Shown: positions 52,592-61,743 of the stretch, piece after piece
How the letters are laid out: every line of letters starts with the position of its first letter
How positions within the stretch are numbered: position 1 is the first letter of the stretch
Source of the DNA: Streptomyces sp. NRRL F-5126
GTDB taxonomy: Bacteria > Actinomycetota > Actinomycetes > Streptomycetales > Streptomycetaceae
Reading direction: 5' to 3'
NCBI RefSeq assembly: GCF_000721265.1
Contig: NZ_JOFZ01000002.1
Span: forward strand, 62,001-126,000
Length of the DNA: 64,000 nt
Translations under genes and position numbers: made by a program
Notes under the pieces: model-generated
Database searches by the model: none
The model's input: only the letters and a program-made list of their open reading frames with translations
Told to the model about the DNA's origin: nothing

Positions 52592-53377
52592 TCAGGCGCC
52601 GGCGCCGCCGTCGACCGGCAGGATCGCGCCGGTCACGTACGAGGCCCGGTCGCTGAGCAGCCACGCGGCCGCCTCGGCGATCTGCCGGGGCTCGGCCATC
52701 CGGCCGAGCGGGATCGTCGCGGTCATCCGCTCGATGATGCCGGGAGTCGCGGCTTCCCAGGAGTCGATCATCTCGGTGGAGGTGCCGCCGGGGGTGATGC
52801 CGTTGACCCGGACACGATCACTGGCCCAGTTCACCGCAGCCGTCTCGGTGAGGCTGTTGAGCGCGCGCTTCATGGCTCCGTACGCGGGCAGGGCGGGGTT
52901 CGCGCGGCGGCTGCCGATGCTCGATGTGTTGACGATCGCACCGCCGCCGTTGCGTCGCATGAGCGCGGCCTCGGCGGTCATGGCGGTCCAGTGCGAGCGG
53001 AAGTTGACGGTGAACTGCTCGTCGATGTCCTCGTCGCTGACGGCGTCGACGGGGCCGGGCTGCCGCTGCGGGACCGCGCCGTTGTTGAAGGCGCCGTCGA
53101 GCCGGCCGTGCAGCTCCTCGACGCGGTCGACGGCGGCGCGGATGCTCGCGCGGTCGGCGAGGTCCAGGGTGACGGCGTCGGCGACGCCGCCGGCGGCGCG
53201 GATCTCGGCGGCGATGCCTTCGAGGGCGCCGGTGCTGCGGGCGGCGAGCACGACGGCGGCGCCCTCGGCGGCGAAGAGCCTGGCCGCGGCCGCCCCGATG
53301 CCGCGGCTGGCGCCGGTGATGAAGACGACCTTGCCGGTCAGCAGGCCGATGGGTGAGATGTCCGTGTTGTTCGTCAT
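52592..53377 (-). CDS. Short-chain dehydrogenase/reductase
   Basis: ATG 53377 gives 261 residues of a classical SDR: VVFITGASRGIGAAAARLF, a modified NNGA in place of NNAG (GAFNNGAVPQ), the serine in VNTSSIGS, YGAMKRALNS with YxxxK, and ITPGGTSTEM. Divergent from an XRE/MmyB regulator with 85 bases between, the usual arrangement where the regulator controls the SDR. Substrate unknown. Confidence 0.88.
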   Translation of the reverse strand: MTNNTDISPIGLLTGKVVFITGASRGIGAAAARLFAAEGAAVVLAARSTGALEGIAAEIRAAGGVADAVTLDLADRASIRAAVDRVEELHGRLDGAFNNGAVPQRQPGPVDAVSDEDIDEQFTVNFRSHWTAMTAEAALMRRNGGGAIVNTSSIGSRRANPALPAYGAMKRALNSLTETAAVNWASDRVRVNGITPGGTSTEMIDSWEAATPGIIERMTATIPLGRMAEPRQIAEAAAWLLSDRASYVTGAILPVDGGAGA

Positions 53378-53462
53378 GACAACAGCGTCGGTCCGCGCCC
53401 GGGCCGGATACAGGCTCAAGCAGTACCAGGATCCGCCGCCGGGCAGCGCGCACACTTGCCGT

Positions 53463-54314
53463 ATGGACAAACAGGAGCTCGGGGCGTTCCTCCGCAGCCG
53501 CCGCGAGCGGCTCAGGCCGCAGGACGTCGGCCTCCCCTCCGGCCCGCGTCGCCGCACACCGGGTCTGCGGCGCGAGGAGGCCGCGGTCCTCGCGCACATC
53601 TCCACGGAGTACTACATCCGGCTCGAACAGGGCAGGGCGCCGCGACCATCGGGCGAGGTCCTCGCCGGGATCGCGGGCGCGCTGCGGCTCACCGACGCCG
53701 AGGCCGACCACCTGCACGTTCTTGCGGGTACCGCGCCGACCGGCGCCCGGCTGCACCGGCGCGACGTCCGCCCGAGCATCCTCGCCCTCCTCGATCGGCT
53801 GCCGCAGACGGCCGCCTTCGTCATGTCCGCCGCATTCGAGGTGCTCGCCTGGAACCGGCTCACGGCCGCGCTCATGGAGGACTTCGCCGTGGTCGCCCCG
53901 GAAGACCGCAATCTCGCGCGCCGGGCATTCCTCGCGCCGCAGCGTCCCGATGCCACGCTGTACGGGCTCTCCAACGCCGCCGAGTTCCGCCACCACGTCG
54001 TCATGGAGCTCCACGCGACCCTGGCCCGCTACCCCACCGACCCCGCGGTGACCGGTCTCGTCGACGAACTCCGCGGCGGCAGCCCCGACTTCGCACGGCT
54101 CTGGGAGCGGCACGACGTGCAGGCCGCTGCCACGCTCACCAAGACCTTCCACCACCCGGCCGTCGGGGAGATCACCGTCGACTGCGACACGCTCGCACTC
54201 AAGGACAGCGACCAGCACCTCGTGCTCTACAGCGCGCCGCCGGGATCCCCCGGGGCCGACGCCCTGGCCCTTCTGAACGTCCTCGGGACGGAGGCCGCCG
54301 ACTACCCGCGGTAG
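53463..54314 (+). CDS. XRE helix-turn-helix regulator with MmyB-like ligand domain
   Basis: ATG 53463 gives 283 residues. Residues 5-75 form the helix-turn-helix: ELGAFLRSRRERLRPQDVGL, then RRTPGLRREEAAVLAHISTEYYIRLEQGR, the streptomycete MmyB/XRE pattern. The C-terminal MmyB-like PAS-type domain (about 100-280) includes VMSAAFEVLAWNRLTAALMEDF and HHPAVGEITVDCDTLAL. Such regulators often act on an adjacent divergent SDR, as here. Ligand, perhaps a fatty acid, unknown. Confidence 0.87.
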   Translation: MDKQELGAFLRSRRERLRPQDVGLPSGPRRRTPGLRREEAAVLAHISTEYYIRLEQGRAPRPSGEVLAGIAGALRLTDAEADHLHVLAGTAPTGARLHRRDVRPSILALLDRLPQTAAFVMSAAFEVLAWNRLTAALMEDFAVVAPEDRNLARRAFLAPQRPDATLYGLSNAAEFRHHVVMELHATLARYPTDPAVTGLVDELRGGSPDFARLWERHDVQAAATLTKTFHHPAVGEITVDCDTLALKDSDQHLVLYSAPPGSPGADALALLNVLGTEAADYPR

Positions 54315-54388
54315 CGGCGCCCGTCGCGGGCGCCGGGAAGACGGTACGGGCCGAGTTGGTGGGGCCGGGGTCCGTCCCCGTGCCGTCG

Positions 54389-54426
<38 letters not shown>

Positions 54427-54462
54427 GGCCGTGCACGTGCCGCACGCCGAGACGCCGGTGCT

Positions 54463-54506
54463 GGGCGGCAGCCCCCGGCCGGGCACCCGGCCGGGGGCTG
54501 CCGCCC
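54463..54506. terminator. 44-base inverted repeat, bidirectional terminator
   Basis: Perfect 21-base arms starting GGGCGGCAGCCCCC, separated by two bases, between the convergent XRE and WD40 genes. Confidence 0.8.
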
Positions 54507-54557
54507 TCATCGGTGCCTACGAGGCGGTCGCCTTCGCGGACACCGGGGGCACGGTGG

Positions 54558-55922
54558 TCAACCGGCGCCGGCCGGGATCTCGGCGAGATCCGCCGTCGCC
54601 CACAGGCCCACCGGCTCATCGTCGCCGCCGGCGGCGAAGAAGCGGCCGTCGGGGGAGAAGCCGACGGCGCGGAAGGCGCACGCGTGGCCGGTGAGAGGTG
54701 GGCCGAACGGGCCACGGGACACCGGGTTCCACAGGCGGACGGTGCGGTCCATGCTGACCGAGACCAGCAGCCGCCCGTCGGGCGAGAACGACAGGCCACG
54801 GACCGCGTTGCGGTGCCCGGTGAGCGGATCGCCGACGGGCACACCGATGCGCGGGTCCCAGAGGCGGACCGTCCCGTCCCAGTCGCCGGAGGCCAGCAGG
54901 CGGCTGTCGGGTGAGAACGCGAGGGCCCGGATCTCGCTGCTGTGTCCGATCAGCGGTTCGCCCTCCTGCTCGCTGCCGTCCGGGCGCCACAGCCGTAGCG
55001 TGGCACCGGCGCCCCCGGAGGCGAGCAGGCGTCCGTCCGGCGAGAACGCCACGGCTTCGACCCCACCCGCGTGCCCAGCGAGCGGGGCGCCGGCCGGTTT
55101 CCCGGTCGCCGCGTCCCACAGCCGCAGGGTCCCGTCGAAGCCCCCGGTGGCCAGCAGGCTCCCGCCGGGGGAGAAGGCAAGAGCCAAGAGCGCGCTGTTC
55201 TCCGCGAGTGGCTCGCCGACGGGCGCACCGGTGCGCGGGTCCCAAAGCCGCACGGTCCGGTCGCGGCCCGCCGTTGCCAGCAGCCGGCCTTCGGGGGAGA
55301 ACGCCACGCACCTGACCCCGTCCCCGTGCCCGGTGAGCGGGGCGCCCGCGGGCCCGCCGGTGGCCGCGTGCCACAGCCGCACCAGCGGGTCGTCCTTCAC
55401 GGTGGCGAGGATTTTCCCGTCGGGTGAGAACGCCAAGGAGCGCACGCCGTAGCTCTGTTCGCCGAACAGGAGGCGGGTAGCGGGTACGTCGGCCGCGGCG
55501 GCGACCGCAGGCGCCTGGAGCGGCGGATCGGGGTCCGGTTTCGGCGCGGCAGGGCGGCGGGCCGCGGGCGGCCGCGCCGTGCGCAGCAGCTCCAGGTCGC
55601 GCCAGCGCGTGCGCCAGACCTCCAGGCGTGGGTCGTCGCGGCCGAGCGGATACGGGCGGCCCTCATGGTCGTGGGCGAGCAGTGTCCGTACCAGCGCCAT
55701 CAGGAAGTCCAGGCGCGGCAGCCGCTTGCCGTTCAGCGTCTCGCTCACCGCCGCCGCCGACAGCGGCCGGTGCCGGGGAGCGCGCCGGGCGATCTCCCGC
55801 AGCGGCAGGTTGCCTCGCTCGATCCGCAGTGCCTTCAGGTCGGCGGCGAACACGGCCAGCCGCCGCCCGAAGTCGTCCTCCGGCGCAGCGGCGTTGCCGT
55901 GCACGGCGTCGCGGTCGGCCAC
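54558..55922 (-). CDS. HTH-WD40 fusion protein
   Basis: A 454-residue protein. The first ~85 residues look like an XRE-type helix-turn-helix (LPLREIARRAPRHRPLSAAA, VSETLNGKRLPRLDFLMALV). A Pro/Ala-rich linker (about 110-150) leads to seven WD40 repeats, counted by their GH...FSPDG.LLA.....VRLWD pattern, enough for one closed propeller. There is no kinase or STAND ATPase domain between, unlike many streptomycete WD40 proteins. Probably a DNA- or protein-binding scaffold; the ligand of the propeller is unknown. Confidence 0.83.
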   Translation of the reverse strand: MADRDAVHGNAAAPEDDFGRRLAVFAADLKALRIERGNLPLREIARRAPRHRPLSAAAVSETLNGKRLPRLDFLMALVRTLLAHDHEGRPYPLGRDDPRLEVWRTRWRDLELLRTARPPAARRPAAPKPDPDPPLQAPAVAAAADVPATRLLFGEQSYGVRSLAFSPDGKILATVKDDPLVRLWHAATGGPAGAPLTGHGDGVRCVAFSPEGRLLATAGRDRTVRLWDPRTGAPVGEPLAENSALLALAFSPGGSLLATGGFDGTLRLWDAATGKPAGAPLAGHAGGVEAVAFSPDGRLLASGGAGATLRLWRPDGSEQEGEPLIGHSSEIRALAFSPDSRLLASGDWDGTVRLWDPRIGVPVGDPLTGHRNAVRGLSFSPDGRLLVSVSMDRTVRLWNPVSRGPFGPPLTGHACAFRAVGFSPDGRFFAAGGDDEPVGLWATADLAEIPAGAG

Positions 55923-56066
55923 CCGTCACCTCCTGGCGCGTGCCCACCAGGATAGGGAAGAGCCCGGTGTACCAGCGCCGTTCGGCGGTGTTCGCCGCAG
56001 TTCGGTTCGGTACGGGTTCGTTCGTGGCATGACGCCGACGGCGGCCGGCCGGGCTGTGCTGGAGGC

Positions 56067-56279
56067 ATGACACCGCTTCCACTGCTGATCGGCCCGCTTC
56101 GGCGCGTGCTGCTGGTCGCTCTGCTCGCCCCGGCCCTGCTGATGGCCCTCGCCGCCACCGTCCCCGCGCTGGCGGTCCTGCCGTTCCTGACCGACGGCAC
56201 AGACCGCGCAGTTCGGCTCCTGCGGGCGCACAACGCGTACCTCAGGACGCTGCTCACCACGAGCGCGCCCGCGCGGTGA
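56067..56279 (+). CDS. Small single-pass membrane protein, hypothetical
   Basis: ATG 56067 gives 70 residues with one strong hydrophobic segment (VLLVALLAPALLMALAATVPALAVLPFL) and a short Arg-rich C-terminus. GGAGG precedes the start, unusually close. Divergent from the HTH-WD40 gene, with 144 bases between. Function unknown. Confidence 0.5.
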   Translation: MTPLPLLIGPLRRVLLVALLAPALLMALAATVPALAVLPFLTDGTDRAVRLLRAHNAYLRTLLTTSAPAR

Positions 56280-56367
56280 CGCCGGCGGCCCCGCACCCGG
56301 ACAGTGCGGTGATCGGCCGGGCCCCGGGACGCGGCCGGCGCGGCCGGCGCGGCCGGGCGAAGAAGAC

Positions 56368-56419
56368 CGCACCCGGTCCGTCATGGACGCCGTGCGCGGC
56401 GGCCTGCGGACCGGGTGCG
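56368..56419 (-). terminator. sodN terminator hairpin, 3' UTR possibly releasing a small RNA
   Basis: Thirteen-base perfect arms CGCACCCGGTCCG and CGGACCGGGTGCG, 55 bases past the sodN stop, followed on the minus strand by a pyrimidine-rich GTCTTCTTCG. In S. coelicolor the sodN 3' UTR is processed to s-SodF, which represses sodF; whether this UTR does the same is untested. Confidence 0.65.
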
Positions 56420-56473
56420 GACAGGTGGACGACATGACCGGCGGGAGCGCAGGTCAGACGGCCTGGCCAGGCA

Positions 56474-56869
56474 TCAGGCCTTCTTGGTCTCCCAGAAGAT
56501 CTTGTCGATCTGCGCGATGTAGTCCAGGGCCTTCTGGCCGGTGGCCGGGTCCGCGGAGCCCTTCGCGGCCGACAGGGCCTTGAGGGTGTCGTTGACGAGC
56601 TGGTGCAGCTCCGGGTACTTCTCGAAGTGCGGGGGCTTGAAGTAGTCGCTCCACAGCACCGAGACGTGGTGCTTCGCCAGTTCGGCGCGCTGTTCCTTGA
56701 TGACGGTCGCGCGCATCTGGTAGTGGGCGTCGTCGTTGCCGGCCATCTTCTCCTGGACGGCCTTGACGGACTCCGCCTCGATACGGGCCTGGGCAGGGTC
56801 GTAGACGCCGCAGGGGAGGTCGCAGTGGGCGCTGACCTTCACCTTGGGGGCAAACAGGCGGGAGAGCAT
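56474..56869 (-). CDS. sodN: Nickel superoxide dismutase precursor
   Basis: A 131-residue precursor with GGAAGGA before ATG 56869. Residues 1-14 are a leader removed by SodX, exposing the nickel hook HCDLPCGVY: His1, Cys2 and Cys6 of the mature enzyme bind nickel and Tyr9 gates the active site. The mature 117-residue four-helix protein forms a hexamer that dismutates superoxide. Expression in streptomycetes needs nickel, sensed by Nur. The maturation peptidase gene is divergent, 149 bases away. Confidence 0.97.
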   Translation of the reverse strand: MLSRLFAPKVKVSAHCDLPCGVYDPAQARIEAESVKAVQEKMAGNDDAHYQMRATVIKEQRAELAKHHVSVLWSDYFKPPHFEKYPELHQLVNDTLKALSAAKGSADPATGQKALDYIAQIDKIFWETKKA

Positions 56870-57018
56870 GAGCTGTCCTTCCTCGTGATCGTCTTCTCAG
56901 GTGGGACATTACTCTGTGAGAAGCCCGCTTTCGCGAGTGCCCCGTGGGGCTTACGACAAAAGTCCGGCATCAGAATTGGACCGACGACCGAGTGCAGGAG
57001 TGACCGGGAGGTGCCGGG

Positions 57019-57447
57019 ATGACCGAGTCGGTGCGGGAGCCGCGGGACGCGAGAGTGCCGCTGGGGATCGCCGAGGTGACGGGTCCCTCCATGTATCCGA
57101 CGCTCAAGCACGGCGACCGGCTCCTCGTGCAGTACCGGGCGCCCGTCAAGGCCGGTGACGTGGCCGTGCTCAAGCACCCGCTCCAGCAGGACCTCCTCAT
57201 CGTCAAGCGCCTCGTCGAGCGGCGGGAGGGCGGCTGGTGGGTGCTGGGCGACAACCCGGCGGCCGAGGGCGACAGCCGGCTGTTCGGCACCGTGCCCGAC
57301 GAACTGCTGCTCGGCCGGGTCCGCGGCAGGTACCGGCCGCGGACGGAGGATCACCGCTCCGTGCGTGCGACGGCGGCCTGGCTGGCCTCGGCCGTGCGCC
57401 CCGTGCTCGCCGACCGCTCCGTCTCCAGGCGCTTGCGCGCCCGGTAG
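57019..57447 (+). CDS. sodX: S26-type signal peptidase SodX, NiSOD maturation
   Basis: A 142-residue cytosolic relative of signal peptidase I. The nucleophile serine is in VTGPSMYPTLKHGDRLL near residue 24 and the general-base lysine in LLIVKRLVERR near 64; the LGDNPAAEGDSR segment is typical of the fold. It has no membrane anchor, fitting cleavage of the SodN leader in the cytosol. The last 97 bases overlap the convergent CGNR gene. Confidence 0.93.
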   Translation: MTESVREPRDARVPLGIAEVTGPSMYPTLKHGDRLLVQYRAPVKAGDVAVLKHPLQQDLLIVKRLVERREGGWWVLGDNPAAEGDSRLFGTVPDELLLGRVRGRYRPRTEDHRSVRATAAWLASAVRPVLADRSVSRRLRAR

Positions 57448-57980
57448 GCGGCGACGTTGGCGCGGGTCGCGCAGCGGTCGGAGCAGTAGCGGCGCGAGCG
57501 GTTCGTCGACGTGTCGAGGTAGGCGTTGCGGCACGGGGCGGCCTCGCACAGTCCGAGCCGGTCCACGCCGTACCCGGTGAGGTGGAACGCGAGGCCCATG
57601 GCGGCCGTCGCCGCGTACGCGGCCGTGGCGTTCGAGGTGTGCTCCGCGAGATGCATGTGCCAGTCGGGCCTGCCCTCGGCGTTGAGGGTGTCGTGGCCCG
57701 AGACCTTCGGGCTGACGGGGAAGTCCAGCAGCAGCGCGTTCAGGAGGTCGACGGCGAGCCGCTCGTCGCCCTCGTCCGCCGCCGTGAAGACCGCGCGCAG
57801 CCGTCCGCGCACGGCCCTCAGGCGCGTGACGTCCGCGTCCGTCGACCTGCGCGCCACCTGCGAGGCCGTGCCGAACAGGGCGCGTACGGCGTCGACGGAG
57901 GTGAGCGTGTCCGTGCCCCGCAGCGGCTCCTCGGTGTTGACGAGGCGCACCGCGTAATCCGAGTAAGAGGCCAAATCCAC
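57351..57980 (-). CDS. CGNR zinc-finger protein with ABATE domain
   Basis: A 209-residue putative stress-response regulator. The N-terminal ABATE domain (about 1-135) is followed by the CGNR zinc finger: LCEAAPCRNAYLDTS, NRSRRYCSDRCATRANVAAY near residues 145-185, with Cys pairs that bind zinc and a basic helix. It converges with sodX and their coding regions overlap by 97 bases, so long complementary transcript ends can pair. Confidence 0.88.
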   Translation of the reverse strand: MDLASYSDYAVRLVNTEEPLRGTDTLTSVDAVRALFGTASQVARRSTDADVTRLRAVRGRLRAVFTAADEGDERLAVDLLNALLLDFPVSPKVSGHDTLNAEGRPDWHMHLAEHTSNATAAYAATAAMGLAFHLTGYGVDRLGLCEAAPCRNAYLDTSTNRSRRYCSDRCATRANVAAYRARKRLETERSASTGRTAEASQAAVARTER

Positions 57981-58070
57981 TTGTAGTCCTTACGGCGGCG
58001 TTCTATGGTTCCGGGAAGAGGGCGTAATGGGTGTCGTCCTGTTCAGGGTATTACGGAGGCGGAGGTTTTC

Positions 58071-58868
58071 ATGCCGGGTGTACGGAAGACACAGGACGCG
58101 CGGGACGCACGGGAAGCGGCGGGCGGGACGGACTGGCGTGCCTGGCAGGAGAGCTGGGATCGCCAGCAGGAGTGGTTCATGCCGGACCGCGAGGAGCGGT
58201 TCCGGGTCATGCTCGACATGGTGGAGGCCCTGGTGGGGCCCGAGCCACGGGTGCTCGACCTCGCGTGCGGTACGGGAAGTATCACGGACAGGCTGCTGCG
58301 CCGGTTCCCCGGGGCAACCAGCACCGGCGTCGACCTCGACCCCGCACTCCTCGCCATCGCGCGCGGGTACTTCGCGGGCGACGAGCGCGCCTCGTTCGTC
58401 ACGGCCGACCTCAAGGACCCCGGCTGGACGCGCGCGCTGCCGCACTCCTCGTACGACGCGGTGCTCACCGCCACCGCCCTGCACTGGCTGCACGCCGGCC
58501 CGCTGACCGAGCTGTACGGGCGGATCGCCGGCCTCACGCGCGACGGCGGCGTCTTCATGAACGCGGACCACATGGCGCACGAGGGGACCCCGCGCATCGA
58601 CGCGGCCGAGCGCGCGCACCGGCACGCCGGCATGGACAGCGCGAAGGCGGCGGGCGCGCTGGACTGGGAGCAGTGGTGGGCCAAGGCGGCCGAGGAGCCG
58701 GCGCTCGCCGAGGCGACCGCCGAGCGGTACCGCATCTACGGCAGCCACGCGGACGGCGACATGCCGTCGCCCGACTGGCACGTGCGCACGCTCCTCGCGG
58801 CCGGTTTCGGCGAGGCGCGCGCGGTGTGGGCATCCCCGTCGGACACGCTCGTCCTCGCGCTGAAGTAG
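58071..58868 (+). CDS. Class I SAM-dependent methyltransferase
   Basis: ATG 58071 with GGAGG 6 bases upstream gives 265 residues. The SAM site VLDLACGTGSITDRLL is near residue 60, with TGVDLDPALL and DAVLTATALHWLHAG after it, the class I fold. Substrate unknown. It is divergent from the CGNR gene. Confidence 0.85.
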   Translation: MPGVRKTQDARDAREAAGGTDWRAWQESWDRQQEWFMPDREERFRVMLDMVEALVGPEPRVLDLACGTGSITDRLLRRFPGATSTGVDLDPALLAIARGYFAGDERASFVTADLKDPGWTRALPHSSYDAVLTATALHWLHAGPLTELYGRIAGLTRDGGVFMNADHMAHEGTPRIDAAERAHRHAGMDSAKAAGALDWEQWWAKAAEEPALAEATAERYRIYGSHADGDMPSPDWHVRTLLAAGFGEARAVWASPSDTLVLALK

Positions 58869-59017
58869 CCGCCGAGTCGCTTCCGGGCCGCGAAGCCGCC
58901 AAGCCGCCGAGCCCGGCGGCCCGGCCGGCGGGCGGAAGCGCCCGGTGGAATCGCGTGAGCCCCGTGCCGGAGCGGGCGGGGCCGCCCCCGCGCGCCGCGC
59001 ACGCATCCGGGCGCGCG

Positions 59018-59057
59018 CCGTCGCCCCGCGTCCCCGGCACGGGCCGCGGGGCGACGG
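59018..59057 (-). terminator. Terminator after the amino-acid ABC operon
   Basis: Thirteen-base perfect arms CCGTCGCCCCGCG and CGCGGGGCGACGG, 4 bases beyond the ATPase stop codon. Confidence 0.8.
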
Positions 59058-59061
59058 ACCG

Positions 59062-59823
59062 TCACAGCACCTTCGACAGGAACGCCTTCGTCCGCTCGTG
59101 CTGCGGGTTCGTCAGCACGTCCCTCGGGTGGCCCGACTCGACCACCACGCCGTCGTCCATGAACACGAGCGCGTCGCCGACCTCGCGGGCGAAGCCCATC
59201 TCGTGGGTGACGACGATCATCGTCATGCCGTCCGACGCCAGGTCGCGCATGACGTCGAGTACGTCGCCCACCAGCTCGGGGTCGAGCGCCGACGTCGGCT
59301 CGTCGAACAGCATCAGCTTCGGCTCCATCGCCAGGGCGCGGGCGATCGCCACCCGCTGCTGCTGGCCGCCGGAGAGCTGCGACGGGTAGTTGCCCGCCTT
59401 GTCCGAGAGGCCGACGCGGTCGAGCAGCCGCCCGGCGCGCTCCCGCGCCGACGCCCGGGCCTCGCCCTTGACCTGGACCGGCGCCTCCATGACGTTCTCG
59501 ATGGCCGTCATGTGCGGGAACAGGTTGAAGCGCTGGAAGACCATGCCGATGTCGCGGCGCTTGCGTGCCACCTCGCTGTCGCGGAGCTCGTAGAGCTTCT
59601 CGCCCTGCTGCCGGTAGCCGACCAGGTCGCCGTCGACGTACAGCCGACCGGAGTTGATCTGCTCCAGGTGGTTGATGCACCGCAGGAACGTCGACTTGCC
59701 GGAGCCGGACGGGCCGACCAGGCAGAACACCTCGCGCGGTGCCACCTCCAGATCGATGCCCTTGAGCACCTGCACGGCGCCGAACGACTTGTGCACGCCC
59801 TCGGCCTTCACCATCGCGGTCAT
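59062..59823 (-). CDS. Polar amino-acid ABC transporter ATPase
   Basis: A 253-residue ATPase of the GlnQ/HisP type. Walker A is [17 protein letters not shown] near residue 38, the Q-loop [12 protein letters not shown], signature [15 protein letters not shown] near 148, Walker [14 protein letters not shown] near 170 and the H-loop VTHEMGFA. Drives uptake of a polar amino acid, most likely glutamine or glutamate. Its start overlaps the permease stop (ATGA). Confidence 0.93.
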   Translation of the reverse strand: MTAMVKAEGVHKSFGAVQVLKGIDLEVAPREVFCLVGPSGSGKSTFLRCINHLEQINSGRLYVDGDLVGYRQQGEKLYELRDSEVARKRRDIGMVFQRFNLFPHMTAIENVMEAPVQVKGEARASARERAGRLLDRVGLSDKAGNYPSQLSGGQQQRVAIARALAMEPKLMLFDEPTSALDPELVGDVLDVMRDLASDGMTMIVVTHEMGFAREVGDALVFMDDGVVVESGHPRDVLTNPQHERTKAFLSKVL

Positions 59824-60761
59824 GCGGCACCCCCTCCGGCGCGGTTGCTGAGGGACAGCAGGTTCGTGCGCACCCGCTGCCACGGTGTCGGCGGCAGTGA
59901 GCGGCTCGACCCGCGTGCGTAGTACCGCTCCAGGTAGAACTGGCCGATGCTGAAGACGGTCGTCAGGATCAGGTACCAGGCGGCGGCGAGGAACAGCATC
60001 TCCGCCGCCGCGCCCGACGTCTGGCCGATGTTCTGCGCCACCCGCAGCAGCTCCGAGTACTGCACCGCCGAGACGAGCGAGGTCGTCTTCAGCATGTTGA
60101 TGACCTCGTTGCCCGTCGGCGGCACGATGACGCGCATCGCCTGCGGGATCACGATCCGCCACAGCGTCTTGCCGTGCGACATGCCGAGCGCCTGGGACGC
60201 CTCGGTCTGGCCCTCGTCCACCGACAGCAGTCCGGCGCGGCAGATCTCCGCCATGTACGCCGCCTCGTTGAGGCCGAGGCCGAGCAGCGCCGTCAGGAAC
60301 GGCGTCATGAACGACGACCAGTAGTCCTTGTAGATGGGCCCGAGGTTGATGTACTCGAAGACCAGGCCGAGGTTGAACCAGACCAGCAGCTGCACGTAGA
60401 CCGGCGTGCCGCGGAAGAACCAGATGTAGAACCACGAGATCGACGAGGTCACGGGGTTCTTCGACAGGCGCATCACGGACAGGATGACGCCGAGCACGAT
60501 GCCCATCAGCATCGCCAGGACGGTCAGCAGCAGCGTCTTGCCCACGCCGCCCAGCACGCGCCCGTCGAGGAAGTAGTCGGGGACCGCCCCCCAGTTCACC
60601 TTCCCCTGGGAGAACGCGTAGATGATCAGGGCCAGCACGGCGACGGCTATGAAGCCGGACACGTACCGTCCGTAGTGCTTGACCGGGATGGCGCGGATCG
60701 CCTCCGGCGGCGCGGGTGGCGCGCCGGCGGATTCCGCCTCTTTGTTCATGTCGACACTCAC
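59820..60761 (-). CDS. Polar amino-acid ABC transporter permease
   Basis: GTG 60761 gives 313 residues; ATG 60749 would give 309 and cannot be excluded. The permease has about five to six membrane segments and the His/Glu/Gln/Arg-type domain with [14 protein letters not shown] and the EAA loop [28 protein letters not shown] single permease gene suggests a homodimer. Middle gene of an SBP-permease-ATPase operon, with both overlaps tight. Confidence 0.91.
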   Translation of the reverse strand: MSVDMNKEAESAGAPPAPPEAIRAIPVKHYGRYVSGFIAVAVLALIIYAFSQGKVNWGAVPDYFLDGRVLGGVGKTLLLTVLAMLMGIVLGVILSVMRLSKNPVTSSISWFYIWFFRGTPVYVQLLVWFNLGLVFEYINLGPIYKDYWSSFMTPFLTALLGLGLNEAAYMAEICRAGLLSVDEGQTEASQALGMSHGKTLWRIVIPQAMRVIVPPTGNEVINMLKTTSLVSAVQYSELLRVAQNIGQTSGAAAEMLFLAAAWYLILTTVFSIGQFYLERYYARGSSRSLPPTPWQRVRTNLLSLSNRAGGGAA

Positions 60762-60810
60762 TGCACTGTCTGCCTCTCGGTCCTCTCGGCCCTCGGTTCC
60801 CCCTCGGACG

Positions 60811-61743
60811 TCAGCTGCCGCCGTTGATCGTGGACGCGGTGATGGCGCCGTCCTGCGCGCCCCACTTCTGCAGGATCTTCTGGTACTCGCCGTTCGTGAT
60901 GATCGCGTTCACCGCGGCCTGCAGCGCCTTGGCGAGCTTCGTGTCGCCCTTCGTCACCGCGATCCCGTAGGGGGCGGCCTGGACGGTCTTGCCCACCAGT
61001 TGGAAGTCCTTGCCGCCGCCGGACGTCTTGACCGCGTAGGACGCGACGGGAGAGTCGGCTGAACCCGCGTCCGCGCCGCCGCTGCGCAGACGCACCTCGG
61101 CCTGCTGGTCGGTGTCGAACGACTCGATCTTGACCGTCTTGCCCGCCGGGCACTTCTTCGCCTCGGCCTTGGACAGGTCCTCGGAGACCGTGCCGCGCTC
61201 CACGACGATCGTCTTGCCGCACAGGTCGCTCCAGCCGTTGATGCCCTCCGTCTTGCCCTTCTGGGTGTAGATGGAGACGCCGGCGCTGTAGTAGTCGACG
61301 AAGTCGACGCCCTGGCCGACCTTCTTGCCGCCCTCGACGCCGTTCTGGCGGTCCTTGGTGTCGGTCATCGCCGACATGATGAGGTTGTAGCGCTTCGCCC
61401 GCAGACCCGTCACCAGGGTGTCGAAGCTGCCGTTGTTGAACTGGAACTTCACCCCCAGCTGCTTGCCGAGCGCCGCGGCGATGTCCGGGTCCACGCCGGC
61501 CGTCCTGCCCGACTTGTCCGTGAACTCGACGGGTGCGTACGCGATGTCGGAGCCGACCTTTATGACGCCCTTGGTGGCGAGGTCCTTGGGCAGCATGTCG
61601 TGCAGCGGTGCGCTGTCCGCGCCGCCGCTGGACTTCTTCGTCTGGTCGCCGCAGCCGGTCAGGACCAGGGCGCCCGCGACCGCGACCGCTCCGACGGCGG
61701 CGACGCGGGACCGCAGGGCGATCGTGCGGGAAGTGGTACTCAT
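60811..61743 (-). CDS. Polar amino-acid ABC transporter substrate-binding lipoprotein
   Basis: A 310-residue family 3 solute-binding protein. The signal peptide ends in LTGC with C31 lipidated. IKVGSDIAYAPVEF and TDKSGRTAGVDPDIAAALGK are the family 3 entry motifs; DLCGKTIVVERGTVSEDLS follows. Ligand is probably glutamine, glutamate or another polar amino acid. First gene of the operon. Confidence 0.92.
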   Translation of the reverse strand: MSTTSRTIALRSRVAAVGAVAVAGALVLTGCGDQTKKSSGGADSAPLHDMLPKDLATKGVIKVGSDIAYAPVEFTDKSGRTAGVDPDIAAALGKQLGVKFQFNNGSFDTLVTGLRAKRYNLIMSAMTDTKDRQNGVEGGKKVGQGVDFVDYYSAGVSIYTQKGKTEGINGWSDLCGKTIVVERGTVSEDLSKAEAKKCPAGKTVKIESFDTDQQAEVRLRSGGADAGSADSPVASYAVKTSGGGKDFQLVGKTVQAAPYGIAVTKGDTKLAKALQAAVNAIITNGEYQKILQKWGAQDGAITASTINGGS

